Assembly: GCA_047967505.1 (NCBI GenBank)
Contig: CM106539.1
DNA: 64,000 bases
Strand: one strand, 5' to 3'
Origin: Dipteris shenzhenensis
Lineage: Eukaryota > Polypodiophyta > Polypodiopsida > Gleicheniales
The position numbers and the translations under genes are program-made. Shown here one piece after another: positions 12,120-23,957 of the stretch (positions are counted from its first letter, which is position 1; each line of letters opens with the position of its first letter). The notes beneath the pieces were generated by a model that ran no database searches, had not been told where the DNA came from, and worked only from the letters and a program-made list of their open reading frames with translations.

Positions 12120-13110
12120 AACATCCTCTACCTTTTATTGGCTAGTCACACAAGAACCTACTCGACTACCAGTCCGTCAAAACGCCTTTGAATTCAGTAC
12201 GTCATCTTCAAGGCAAATGGCAGTTACACAAGAACCTATCTCCAAAAAATAGACGATAACACAAGAACTTGCCATGAAAACAATGGAATCTACTTTGGGA
12301 GCTACACAAGAACCTTCCTTAGTGCAAAATTTGGCATCAAGCTTCGTGAGATAGCTACATAGGTCACACCAACCATGCCAAACATAGTGGAAGTCACACA
12401 AGAACCTTCCAATGAGAATGATGAATTATTTTCACTGGCAACTTTCTCAAAAGAAACTTGGGCTCAACAAAAGCAGAAGATCTCTGAGACACTACGATCC
12501 TACTCACGTTTGCTCTAGAGGACATATATCACCTTATTACGGTGAGACAATGGAAGTTGAATGGGCTAGAGGATGTCATTGAAAAAAGCATGAAAAAGAT
12601 GGGATCAGGAAGGAACTATTGCAAGCTCAAGGATCTTACGATGGCAATTTGGATCCCTAAGTGTCATCAACATGGAAACCCACCTTCTCGTGCTTGTATA
12701 ACGGTCAATTTCACCCCTCTAGAGCCACAAAAACCAAAGGAGAGACCTAAAAGGTTTGAGTCTACAACACCAACAATGAAGCATTCATTGTCTGTTGGTA
12801 GTAGTGACACAAGAACCTATTCCTAAAAAGGGAGTAGTAACACAACCTACTCCTAAAAAGGGAGTAATAACACAACCTACTACAACCTACTCCTAAAAAG
12901 GGAGTAGTAACACAACCTACTCCTAAAAAGAACAACCTACTACAACGTCCACAAAGTGTAAGGCAACAATAGTTCAAGGATTGATGGATTTTCCAATAGG
13001 GAAATACAAAACCATTCATTTAGTGCGGCATTCAGTGCAAATCCATAGCAGTCAACTCACAAGAACCTACTCCTAAAAATGGAGTAGATCCATAAGAACC
13101 TGCTTTGACA
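12120..13110 (+). repeat. Degenerate ACACAAGAACCTACT (TQEPT) repeat region
   Basis: Roughly ten copies of 'CACAAGAACCT' are scattered at about 30-80 bp spacing. They end in a tight array at 12823-12950 whose unit is close to 'ACTCCTAAAAAGGGAGTAGTAACACAACCT'. In one frame this encodes a TQEP-TPKKG-type low-complexity stretch. The function is unknown; it may be a Gag- or Pol-associated Pro/Lys-rich linker. Confidence 0.7.
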
Positions 13111-13919
13111 AGAGATACTAGAGCCCCTAACAACACATTGCTACCATGGAAAGAATATTCTCACTAACAAAGGGTACCTAACCCTAATAACTTCATCAAG
13201 GTATGGGGCCAATCAAAGACACATCTACCCCTCGTATCCCCAGGCACTCCTTCACAAATGAAACAATAAGTGGTTCTAGACCAATAGCTATTACCAGAAT
13301 CCTCTCTATTTGATGACCAAATCACTGCTACCTTAATGGGCTCAAATAGTTCCAAACAAATCTCTCAATGAAATATAATCCATAAAATGGATTTCAAAAG
13401 AACTACAATGCAGAGAAGCAAGAAAAAATGTCATGCACAACTTCGGATGCTCAAACATGGCATGTCAAAGACATAGTCTGATGAGAATCCAATAAAGTCC
13501 CACTCAATGCAAATATGGAACTTAGAGAGGAGCGTGAGAAAACACTATACTTACTCCAGTACCACGAACACCACTAGGATCTTACATCAACCCCTAGTAA
13601 CAGCTTCTTCCTACTAACTTACACCTTATATGTTTCTTTTTTCTTCCTCTTTCTTTGAAAGGTCACAAGTACTCCGCTCTAATCCATCCAACCAATGTCT
13701 AGCCATTGCAGTCATTCATGCCATGCAATGCCAATTATAGTGAATATCCATCCTTCCAATAGCAATTCCACAACAAGGGATCCATTGGGGACCTATAAAG
13801 CAATGCGAATGGGAAATTTCACACAAGTGCACACAAAGAACAATCTTCATCGACAAAACTCCAATGACCATGACCTTTGCATGATCCAGGGGATTGGATC
13901 GAGAACAGGAAAGGGGGCA

Positions 13920-14448
13920 TGTTAACTACATTAGTTGGCAATGTCACTTTGATGGTGGATAGTGGCAAGTCCATAGAGTTAGGATTGTGCCTTGGAGCCA
14001 AATAGGCTTAAGATGGTTGTAAAAAAATGAGGAAAGAGAGTGGTATAAAGGGAATATGGTTGGCCCTCCCTTCAAAAGGTGGCATGTATAAAAGGCCAAA
14101 TGGTTAACTTTGGTCTTCACTTGTTGGTTGTACATATTGGAATACAATCTCTCCTCCTCCTCTTTGGAGTTGTCTCTTGCTACCTCATAGTGCCTTCATG
14201 AATAGTATGTACTCTTCTCCTCTTCCCTTCTTCTTCTCGTCCTCCTCCTCTCCCTTCTCCACTCCTGTCTCCTCTCCTTCTTCTTCTCCCTATGGATTCA
14301 CGATTGCAACAAGCCAGGACTCACTAGAGTGACACTAGTGGATGGCATTTGCATGCATTGCTGTCAACCCAGAGTAGCTTGGAGGAGTACTCCATTGGTG
14401 TTCTTGCAACATCCCCATGTCACATGAGTCAAAGCCAGAGACTACACA
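13920..14448 (+). repeat. 3' LTR
   Basis: Starts TGTTAACTACATTAG directly after the purine tract ending at 13919 and ends ...GACTACACA. It contains TATA-like 'TGTATAAAAGGCC' near 14083. Shared blocks ('CTTCAAAAGGTGG', 'GAGTAGCTTGG', 'CATGTCACATGAGTC') link it to the LTR copies at 55.9 and 57.2 kb. Confidence 0.65.
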
Positions 14449-15317
14449 ATGGATCTACTGTAGTTGCACCGACCCTTCCAATGCCTCGCATACTCAAAGT
14501 CAAGAACTCCTACTAGCTTCCAAAGGATACAACCCCAGCTTCAACTTCTAAGACTATGCAAGGCCAGAGTAAGTATGCAACTTTGCCGTCCCACCCACTT
14601 CCTACATCTACGAAGGTTCAAGCTGAACGACTGTGGAGAGCCAGTTCTCAAAAACGCAAGACAACAACGAGGCAATAGAAGCACTACTCCAGGTGAATTC
14701 CCAAGAGGTTGCTAGAGGCTTAAGGATTTTATGAGGGCCACAACCTCATGGGGGTGCCTAAGGCTCTCAAGCCTCTAACTGATACCAAGCAGCCCTTAAA
14801 CGTCATCTATGGCAAAGGACGTAGTAGTATCATAAGAACCTACCTCTAAAAATGAGCTAGATACACAAGAACCTACTACTGTTGGAACCTTAAGGAAAAA
14901 TACGACTAAGATACGACCACAAGAGCCTCCCATGTGTCCTCACATGATTATCCTACGAGAATCAGCTATACATGAACAGCCACAGGAGTCACACAAGAAC
15001 TTGTGCCTAAAAGCAGGACAACAACACAAGACCTTGTTGCAGTAAAAGAGAAAGATGAGGCTCGCTGGGTTCCAAGATGCCACCCACCAAGCCTAGCCTC
15101 TACCTCTGCCTCAGCATCGACAACAATGAGCACAGTAGATCCACAAGAACCTGTTCCTAAAAAGAAGACAAACCCACAAGAACCTACCAGTGTTTCTGCG
15201 CCATGGAAATCAGATGAAAGCACCAATTCTCCCATAAGGGCCAGAGAGACTCATTGGATACCTCAAGTTTATGCTAAACTTCAAGCAGTCCTATGGTCAC
15301 TTGAGGAAGGCATTTGA
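14449..15317 (+). other. Further TQEP-repeat sequence of a related element
   Basis: Beyond the 3' LTR the same 'ACAAGAACCT' motif recurs at about 14833, 14870, 14990, 15150 and 15175. The frame 15003-15317 contains 'DPQEPVPKKKTNPQEPT' and 'HWIPQVYAKLQAVLWSLEEG'. This looks like the interior of a second copy of the same family, so copies were probably nested or tandem here. No domain of known function was seen. Confidence 0.4.
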
Positions 15318-17842
15318 CCAAAGCAATTCGATACTAACGAACTCACAATGCCTTTTATATAGGCTTTAAAGATGCATCTATCCATTGCTCTTTACAGGTG
15401 CTCTAAGCAAGTACATAGCCTAGAGAGATGTCAAGTACTCCGAGTCTTAAAGTCTCCTGTCCATTGTCTGTGCACTTAGTCTAGGTGAGAATAGGGGGTC
15501 AGCATTATAGGTGACAATAGGATGTGATCAAGTCCACTTCATCCTTAGGTGAAATAGAGTCCTAGTCATTTATGAGAAATTCCTCTACTCAATAAAGGTT
15601 CAATCCAATCCAACTAGGTGATTAGGGTCCACACATCCACCTGCACTTAGCTCACTGAGTCACTTACTCACAAGCATTTGACTAAAGAGCACATGCATTA
15701 GAGGAGCATGTCTAAAAGTTGGAGCATGAAGGGTCTAAGTGCTTGGATGTTTGGTGCCATGTCGGAGCTCTAGCCTCGAAATCCTCATTTAAAGATTGTA
15801 CTTATGTTTGTGAATCCTATGTTGACTGCTATAATATGTCAATAGAAATGGATATTATGGTGTTTATATTCTACTACAAGTGGCTCAAACAATCTGAGAT
15901 GTGTATTTATATCAAATCATTTGCTTTTATAAAGACGAGAGGAGTTTTGAGTCACTCTTTTCTACATTAACTATGTATTGACCCCCTATCAAAGTCAAGA
16001 GCAACCTTGCAATGCTCAAATTGTAGATAGTAATTCACAAAACATTCAACAATTACAAACCAAAAACAAGAGCAACAAAGGATTTGAAAAGACGAAAGAA
16101 ATTGTCTGACAATGCTAAGAGGCATCACTAAGAAAGTGGAATTTGGACTAAACAATTTATGGATATTAAATAACTCATCTGCAAGTGTGGGGGGTTGGGA
16201 GGCCATCAACAAAAATGGATTTGTACTCATAAATATTTAGCTCTCATCTTTCAATGCTATGTTTATAGTATGTTCATTTGAGGTTTCTTGCAAGTTTGTT
16301 GTTTCTATCTTTTATTTAATTCTTTTTTGCAATAGTGTTGCATAGCTATTAAACTATGAAAAGTTCTCTCCTTTCAAATGCCTCATAATATATAGGGGCA
16401 TTCAAAAGGCTTAAGATAATAATCAAGAGCAAATAAAGGAACCCAAAGCTTTTTTTTAGGCAATGATTTCTATGAAATACATTTTGAATATAATGATTCA
16501 AATGTGTGTGGTGGACGGCTTTATTTGTGATTTTGCAAAGTCATTGATGCAAAGGATCTCTTATATGCAAAGAAGGGTATACCATAAGCTACAAGTGATG
16601 AGTGGTGCCTTGAAAGCTAGGGGTAATTTTGGAAACCATTACCCAATCTACAAAAGGTGGGAAGAAATGTGATTGTCTCATTCTTTCCCTTGGTGCAACA
16701 ATCCTCTCTTTTTGTTTTTAACTTGTAATATTGACCTTAGTGTTCTAGCACAAGATACCCCACACTCGAAAACAATCAAATAATAGATGCACATCTTTGT
16801 TGAACAAGTGCTTACAAAGAAGAAAGGAGAGGAACAAATATTCAACATAAAGTTGGACTGGGAGAGAGCAATTGTCAAATCTTTTAGGGTTTTAACCAAA
16901 GGTAACTCCAAACATGGCCCAAGGATACTTTATTTCCTTTCAAGTTTTGTCTTATTTAAAACTTATTTTGCTTTGTTATGCTTTGTAGAATGAAGTGCAA
17001 ATTTGATATCGGTTATCAAGATGGATGAGATTTGAAAATAATCCCAAGGCCAAAAGATTGAACGGTTGGCATTGTTCCTATGAAACAAGAATCTCCAATT
17101 TGATATCATAGAACAGGATCCATAATATTGCAATGTGCATTTAGAGAATGATACTTGGTAGCTTGGAGCATTTCAGATTCCAAAGGAAGATCACAAATGT
17201 CATCAGTTTTATTTTTCTAATTTGGAAGATATCCACTATCATTAAAGATTAAATTTAAGGACAAAAGTATTTGTACAAAATTTTGGCAAATTCTCTATTG
17301 CATGGCATTTAAAAATATATCTAAAGAAGATGCTCAAGATTCTTAATTATTGTCAACATTGACCAAATCCTCAAAATTGTTGGCCATTCTGTAAGGTGGA
17401 AGAAGATCGCATACTTGATACATATAATAATAGATGGAAAAACAATCTTCTATGCTATGACTTCAAGAGAACACATTTTTGCAAACTTCATGTGGGGATG
17501 AGAATTCTAAACAAACTCTTAAATTTGCATATCTATAATGCAAGAAGAAGATACCTCTAAGGAGAGCTTTAAAAATTAGGTCACACTAAATGAGATGGTC
17601 GTGTAGAGTGGCTATGTTTAAATCAAGTAAGACCAAAAAGTTTTGTGAAACGGCTACTTCCTACAAAAATCTCTATAATAAGAGCAAAAACTAGGCATTC
17701 TCTTTTTGCCCCCAAGAAACATACATATGACCTACTAGAGTACAAGAAGAAATTATGTAACGCCAGAATTTTCATTACAACAAATGCAAATGCAACACAA
17801 GGTTATTGAAAAGTTTGGATAACGGTTGATAAGCTTATCACC
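15318..17842. other. No gene recognised
   Basis: A/T-rich, with short open frames on both strands (for example 16463-16672 plus and 16911-16678 minus) that match no family known to me. No terminal repeats were noticed. It is the left flank of the Gypsy insertion at 17843. Confidence 0.5.
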
Positions 17843-18307
17843 TGAAACATTCATTTCTGGTCTCACATTCTTTTTGTCGATTCACAGATGAAATTCTTAG
17901 GCGTTGTCATCCCGAATATCCTCCCAACCTCATTGTGGATTGCATGTCTGTCAAAGATACGTAATTCAATTTCGTTTCATGCCTATCCACAAGCCCACAA
18001 TTCCCTATATGGTTCCCTCCTGCCACATGTCATCATTTTAGACCTTTAGCTTGGTACACCATTTACCCCTCTCTTGGGGCACAATGAAACCATTTGCCCC
18101 TTGGCATTATTACACATTTAGGTGCACCTAGGCCTCTGAGCACTCAGAACCACCTAGTCGATGCCAATACACCCTCACCTAGGACCTTGGCAGTTACTTC
18201 CCTTGACCATTTAATTTACGCACATGAAATATTACAAAAGTCGGTCATCCAAGAGAAAATGCCCACCGATCTTTCCGAGGTCATGCTATCTCGGCTAGAG
18301 CATAACA
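17843..18307 (-). repeat. 3' LTR of the chromovirus (left copy)
   Basis: 465 bp, TG...CA on the plus strand. It is the mate of 23958-24420, and the TCACC target copy precedes it. Confidence 0.92.
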
Positions 18308-18321
18308 TTCCTTCCCTCTTC
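18308..18321 (-). other. Polypurine tract of the chromovirus
   Basis: The minus strand reads GAAGAGGGAAGGAA immediately before the 3' LTR. It is the expected primer site for plus-strand DNA synthesis. It overlaps the stop codon of the integrase/chromodomain frame. Confidence 0.8.
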
Positions 18322-18856
18322 AAGCATCAACGTCCTCGATGATGAAATTTGGGAACACCCTCCGTAACTGGTATACGGATTCCCAAGTAGCTTCTGGTAG
18401 AGGTATACCATGCCATGCAACCAACACCTTGGGTATCTTCCGATTGCACACTTGCATTGTTCCTTGGTCCAGGATTCTTGTTGGTTTGCGTCTTGCATTA
18501 TCCTCTATCTCCTGAAACAAAACAACACCTTCGATTAGTGAGTCACCTGTATGCAAAACTGTATGCAAAATTTTCTTTAAACGAGAAACATGAAACACTG
18601 GGTGCACCTTACACCCCGGTGGTAATTCTAATTTATAGGCTACCTTGCCTATTCTTTTTAGAATTAACCATGGCCCACAATATCGAGGTGATAACTTAGC
18701 ACACTCTCCTGCAATCAAAGACTTAGAGTGCGAAGGAACTCTGAGAAAAACTTTTTCTCCTTTCTTAAATTCTCTATTGGATCGGTTTTCATCCGCATAC
18801 GCCTTAGCTCTAGCTTGGTAGATGTTAGCTCTCACAAGTGCTAGTAGCTCCTGCAT
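18320..18856 (-). pseudogene. Integrase C-terminus and chromodomain
   Basis: 178-codon minus-strand frame. Residues 1-100 hold the integrase C-terminal region ('LSPRYCGPWLILKRIGKVAY', 'HPVFHVSRLKK', the GPY/F-like module). Residues about 125-175 hold a chromodomain ('VLVAWHGIPLPEATWESVYQ'). Chromodomains steer chromovirus integration toward particular chromatin marks. A stop separates this frame from the catalytic core upstream at 18857. The frame ends at the polypurine tract, giving the normal pol end. Confidence 0.85.
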
Positions 18857-19995
18857 CTAAACCATAAAGTTCGCAGCACTAGGCACTTTCTGAGGTATTC
18901 CAACTATGGTTGGATTTGCTAGTCTATAACCATAGTTCAGCTCAAACGGACTGAACCCTGTAGAGGAATGTTTTCTATCATTGTAGGCAAACTCCAACAA
19001 TGGCAACCACTTGCCCCATGTATGTTGCCTCAATAACACATATGCTGTAAGCATATCCTCTAAAATTTGGTTGATTCTTTCTGTCTGACCATCCGTTTCT
19101 GGATGATCCCCACTACTCATTCCTAACTCAGTCCTTAGTGTCTCAAATACCGCAGTCCAAAAATGACCGGTAAATTTGACGTGTCTTTGTCAGACACTAT
19201 GGATTCGGGTAATCCATGCAGACGAAATATATGTCTAATAAACAAATCCACCACTTGCGGGGCACTAACAGATTCTCTAGTTGGAATGAAGTGAGCCATC
19301 TTGGTAAGACGATCAACCACCACAATGCTAGAATCATATCCACCTTGTGTCATAGGCAGCCCTACAATAAAGTCCATGGAAATGCTCTCCCACTTACTTA
19401 GTGGTATCTCCAAGGGCTGTAAAAGGCCGGGTGGCTTCACCCATTCTGCCTTACTTACCTGACACGAAAAACAACGTGTCACATATTCATGAATATGCTT
19501 TTTCATCTTTGGCCAAAAGAAATCTCTCTTCACGAGATCATATGTCTTCTCAACTCCTGGATGTCCCGCACATGGGCTATCATGGCATTGTCGAATGCCT
19601 CTCTGCCTGAGATCATTCTGATTAGGTACTACTACCTTGCCATTCCTTTTCAGCATACCATCCCTTATGGCATATCTTGCATAAGTTTGGCCTTTTCTAG
19701 ATGCCAGGTCATCCTTTTCCCCAGGTTTTAACACATGAGCCTTAGGCCATAGGCTCTGGATGAACTCGTCCACCTTTTGAGTTTCTCTAATCTCGGCCAT
19801 TAGAGCACTCTCTAACACCGTGAAACTCATGTTATGCATAATGCGTGACAACGCATCAGCAACTTTATTATCCTTCCCTCTTCGGTACCGAATCGTCAAA
19901 TTAAACTCCTGCATGAGTTCTGCCCACCTAGCTTGGCGGCCTCTCAAGTCAGGTTGTTTACTAAAATGTTTCAGAGTATCATGATCAACATCCAC
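18857..19995 (-). pseudogene. RNase H end and integrase HHCC and catalytic core
   Basis: The frame 19995-19135 starts in the RNase H/connection region ('LRGRQARWAELMQEFNLTI', 'KVADALSR'). It continues into the HHCC zinc domain ('GHPGVEKTYDLVKRDFFWPK' to 'CFSCQ') and the core ('WESISMDFIVGLP' with the first Asp, 'ESIVSDKD' with the second Asp). After a frameshift near 19140 the frame 19120-18857 supplies the third catalytic residue in 'ETDGQTERINQILEDML'. All three catalytic positions are present but split between frames. Confidence 0.85.
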
Positions 19996-20001
19996 ATAAA
20001 A

Positions 20002-20313
20002 CTATGATCCATACAAATAATGTCTCCATGTTTTCAAAGCATGGATAACAGCATACAACTCTAATTCATGAGTTGGCCGATTCCGTTGAGAGGGAGAAAG
20101 CTTCTTGCTTTCAAAGGCTACTAGCCTTCCCTCTTGGAGGAGAACTGCTCCTACCGCAATGCCACTTGCATCGGTTTCCAGGAACAATGGTTTCTGGGGA
20201 TCAACTATTTTTAACACTGGTCCTGAGACCACAACTTGTTTTATGGTATTAAAACTTTCTTGTTGATTCTGTCCCCATATAAAAGGTACTTTATTTGAGG
20301 TCAGATCAGTCAA
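20002..20313 (-). pseudogene. RNase H domain
   Basis: Minus-strand frame with 'PLFLETDASGIAVGAVLLQE' (first catalytic Asp), 'VAFESKKLSPSQRN' and 'HELELYAVIHALKTWRHYLYG' (the Glu motif), the standard Ty3/Gypsy RNase H. It removes the RNA strand during reverse transcription. It is separated from the RT by a stop near 20340. Confidence 0.85.
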
Positions 20314-20339
20314 TGGCGATACTATTTCGGAATATCCTT

Positions 20340-21293
20340 TGATATGCCTTCGATAAAATTAGACAAATCCCAAGAATGATCGCAAAGCGGTCAAACTCTG
20401 AGGGATTGGCCAAGTCAGTATCGCAGCCACTTTCTTTGGATCCATTTCTACCCCCTCTGGAGTAATTATGAATCCTAAATATTCAAGTCTAACCATACAC
20501 AATATAGTTTTCTTCTTATTTACATAAAGACTGGCTTTCCTCAAAGTACTGAACACTATTCTTAAGTGTTCGTGATGCTCAATAATACTTTTACAGAATA
20601 TCGTCAATAAAATGTACTACAAACTTTCTGATATACGGATGTAGTAAATCGTTCATAAGCATGACGAATGTAGCTGGAGCATTGGTAAGTCCAAAGGGCA
20701 TTACCAAAAACTCATAATGACCAAACCTGCTTTTGAAAGCGGTTTTATGCACGTCCTCGGCTCTAATACGGATCTGATGGTAGCCACACTTAAGATCTAT
20801 CTTACTGAAAATTACGGCCCCATGTAAAGCATCTAGCAAATCATCGGATACCTGTGCTTAATAGTGATATTATTCAATGCTCTGTAATCTATACAGAGGC
20901 AAAAAGTATTATCTTTCTTCCTCTTTAATATCATTGGCGAAGCAAAAGGTGAAAAACTGGGTTGAATCTGCCCCAGCTTGAGGTATTCTTCCAGTTGTCT
21001 TCGCACCTCAGCTTCCTCTGTAAAGCTTAATCTATAGGGAGGTCTATTTACAGGTTCTGCCCCGGGATAAGCTCAATTTTATGTTGAACATTCTGCTCTG
21101 GAGGTAACCCATAAGGTAACTCATCCCTAAAACAATCAGAGAACTTCTCGGATATCTCCTTAGCCAACTCGGCCATTTCCCCAGCTTGGGTAGCCTCAGT
21201 GCTAGCCGATGCATCATCAATCGACTCTACCGATGCTATACACAGACACAGAAACTCTTTCGGAGTCTTCCGAATTTCCATGGCTGAAATCAA
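20340..21293 (-). pseudogene. Reverse transcriptase
   Basis: Four consecutive minus-strand frames cover the RT. 21293-21048 holds the pre-RT segment ('ELPYGLPPEQNVQHKIELIP'). About 21050-20845 holds the fingers ('FASPMILKRKKD', 'CIDYRALN'). 20839-20591 holds motifs A to C ('[15 protein letters not shown]', '[13 protein letters not shown]', catalytic 'FIDDIL'). 20607-20359 holds the thumb ('LEYLGFIITPEGV', 'LRSFLGFV'). Frame changes near 21052, 20845 and 20600 break the polyprotein, but catalytic residues are retained. Confidence 0.87.
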
Positions 21294-21320
21294 TGGTCCT
21301 CGAGGTAAATCCTTTTCACC

Positions 21321-21683
21321 TCACAAAACATATTCTACCCCGTTCATCTTGAACTGGTAAATATGCTTTTTCCAATCAATGGCTGGATTTTTCCAAAAAT
21401 GCCAAGCCATGCCTAGGGCTATATCTGCGTGAGCAAGCCTGGTCAATTCAAAGTCCAGCTTCTCAACATAGTCCTGTATTCGAAGTTCCAACTGGGTAAC
21501 CCTTTGGTCCCATACTTCAGTTAAACTTCCGTCCGCCATCTTGACCGTATAAGCATAGTCAGACGGACTAGTTTTCAACTTGAGCCTCCTAATAAGCTTC
21601 GAGTTAATTACATTGTGTGTTGACGCTGAGTCGAACAACACAATCACATCATGATTGGCTACTTGCCCTTTCATTTTAATCAA
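21321..21683 (-). pseudogene. Aspartic protease
   Basis: Minus-strand frame with the active-site loop 'VLFDSASTHNVINSKL' (D-S-A, where D-S/T-G is usual), 'VKMADGSLTEVWD' and 'DIALGMAWHF', the normal order of a Gypsy retropepsin. The Gly to Ala change at the third active-site position is unusual and may be inactivating. Confidence 0.8.
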
Positions 21684-21751
21684 CTCGGGCTCATCGAAAG
21701 CTGTATACCCTATTGCTGCGGGCTTTGAAAGGATGTTATCAAGTGCATCGC

Positions 21752-22983
21752 TTACTTAGTAACAAACACACTTAACAACACAGGTACTAACCTCTGAGAA
21801 GGTCCCGCTAATTGCATCTGCATATGTTCCGCATTGGGACTCTCCTGCATTTCCGCGTCGCATTCAGATATTATCATATTGGCCGTGCGACGATCTTTGT
21901 TTAGTGGACAATCTTTCCACTGATGTCGCTGAAGGCAGCCGAAGCACAATCCTTCTTTTCTAGCTTTTCTTTTTGCTCAAGGGTCAACGAGGACTTTGAC
22001 CAAAGCCCGGGCTGCCATTGGAGTTACTTTTCTTTTCACCCCAACGGTGGTACTTGTCTTTGCTTGTCCCTCAACCAGCTTCACCTGCTTGGTTTGGCCA
22101 CTTGGCTGTGAGACACTTGTCTTTGAAGTTCATTTCCTCTGAAATCCTCCTTTTCTCGGGTACTCATGCTGAGTCCCTGCCTGCACAAACCCACTAGGTC
22201 TGCCTCTGGCATCCTCATAGTTCAGGGCTACTGCAATAGATTCATCTAATGGAGTCACATATTTAGCCCGAACTTTCATTTTAATCTTTTTGTTCAGTCC
22301 ATAGATATAGTCTTTCAACTGAAACGACATAGGGAGAGGGTCTGTTATTTTCATAACACATTCCCTGAACTTGTCAGTGTACTCTGCCACCGACAAATTG
22401 CTCTGGCGAAGGTTTCTGTAAGCATCCCAAGCTCGGGACTCGTCGTCAGGTGGAAGAAAGTGTTTCTTAAATTCAACCTTAAACCCTTCCCAGGTGGTAG
22501 GGGCAACTTGATCTTTATGTTGCTTTATCCACCATCTATCCGCTGCCTCAATAAACAGGTGAGTGGTCTCACGGATTTTCTTTAGATCAGATCTGATTTC
22601 GCAAATGGCGAAGGCTTCTTTCCACTTGTGTAACCAAACCTCGATCACATCAAAACTGCGCTCAGTCATCCGACCAGCGTCCTTCTCCGGTCTATAGTTG
22701 GCAATATTAGGTACCTTGACCTTCGCACGTTCTGATGAGTGTATACTGGACTCTGGCTCTTTTCATTTCTAGATGGTCTAGCCGACAAGGCTTGCACCAT
22801 CTCTCTAATTTCATTTTGACCAGCGTTCACTTGAAGCTACTGGTTCATGATCTGTTGTAAGGCATCTTCTAGTACAAAAATCCTACCCACCAGAGTAGGT
22901 GTTGTGTGATGGGACATTTCTTGTGCAGACCGTGCTCTAGATTCACCAGGATTCACCCTAGCATCTTGTCCCTTTGCCTTCAT
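21752..22983 (-). pseudogene. Gag with zinc knuckle
   Basis: The likely Gag start is the minus-strand ATG at 22983. The frame carries a stop near 22840, and the main capsid-like part is the open frame 22669-22130 ('WIKQHKDQVAPTTWEGFKVE', 'YRNLRQSNLSVAEYTDKF'). The zinc knuckle lies at about 21946-21908 ('CFGCLQRHQWKDCP', one residue shorter than the usual CX2CX4HX4C). A frameshift separates capsid and knuckle. Confidence 0.8.
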
Positions 22984-23943
22984 TGTTTCAAAAGGAAAAA
23001 CATATTATTTTTATTTTTTTTTCTTCACTTAGAATTTCCTTCTGCTGTACAGGAATAAATCGGCTGCAAACTCTACTATACAGGAACAAATCGACTGCAA
23101 ACTGGAAACTAAAATTTTATATAGAAGGAAAAAAAATGATGCTCCCTGGAAGCTCCACGAATCACAGATGTCCAAACTTCCCTCTTTTGCGAAAGCCTTT
23201 ACAAGTCTCGAAAATCCAAGCTATTCGCTTCTTCAACCTGCTCTCTATTTCGGAATCAGCCTCAGCCCACAGGTTATCTACGTGACCACAAACGCTCCCT
23301 TCTAATCTCGTCGTCCAGCGTATAGCAATTCAGGTACTATAGAATCTGAGAATCCTAAGGCTTTCGCACTCACAAGTTGGAAGTGGATTGGATTTGTGTA
23401 TTTTTTCAAAGCTGACAAAAGGATCGCACGTCATCCAGACTGAAGACACGCTTTTTCGAAACAATTTTCCCTTCATACAACTCATTTGAGTGGCCAGCCA
23501 TCGCATTCTTTGAGTTACATTCTGTACAAATATTTTCAAGCGGGTGCTCCGAATGATACGCTTCCTTATCTCTCTCTTGCTTTTTCATCGACCGAACCAA
23601 AAATGTGTGGCTTATCAATTGTCGCAGGAGCGTAAGGTTCCCTTTCTCATCAACGGCTCTACGTTGGGAGATCACTATCACCCAAGGCTTCCGTCAACAC
23701 CTCGCACACCGCTATTAAGGAATTCGCCGTCGTTTGGTGTAAGGCTTGCAAGCAATGAATTATCCAGGAGACAAGGAATGAAGGAGAATTGCCCGCCTGT
23801 GTTACACACCCACGCTTGTGATTCAGGCCTTAGTTTTCCGCCATGCGGTTTCTTACAACCTTACGAAAAATACACATTCTCGCCGTTCGACGTCTTATTT
23901 CCTTCACTAAGATCGTCACAACCTTGAAAGGATATGAGCCTAG
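22984..23943 (-). other. Leader between PBS and gag
   Basis: About 960 bases of untranslated leader, as expected between primer-binding site and gag. Frames here are short and unrecognised. Confidence 0.6.
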
Positions 23944-23955
23944 GCTCTGATACCA
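23944..23955 (-). other. Primer-binding site (initiator tRNA-Met)
   Basis: The minus strand reads TGGTATCAGAGC two bases inside the 5' LTR, complementary to the 3' end of plant initiator tRNA-Met. Confidence 0.92.
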
Positions 23956-23957
23956 AA

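Larger units (their letters stand above)
7623..14448 (+). mobile_element. Degenerate LTR retroelement with gag and protease traces
   Basis: Related direct repeats beginning TGTTAACTACATTAG lie at 7623 and 13920. The second is preceded by a purine tract (AGGAAAGGGGGCA), as expected for a 3' LTR, so the element reads on the plus strand. Between them are a gag-like frame, a zinc knuckle and an aspartic-protease trace, then a long stretch of TQEP-type repeats. No reverse transcriptase, RNase H or integrase was seen in about 6 kb of interior. That fits a non-autonomous derivative (TR-GAG or LARD type) or advanced decay. Flanking ATGAT and ATGGA match only partly, so the target duplication is unproven. 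The 5' LTR diverges from the 3' copy after about 7950. Confidence 0.6.

Noticed and set aside
12120-13110. Minus-strand Cys-rich frames such as 12762-13019
   Set aside because: They are the reverse reading of the plus-strand TQEP repeat array.
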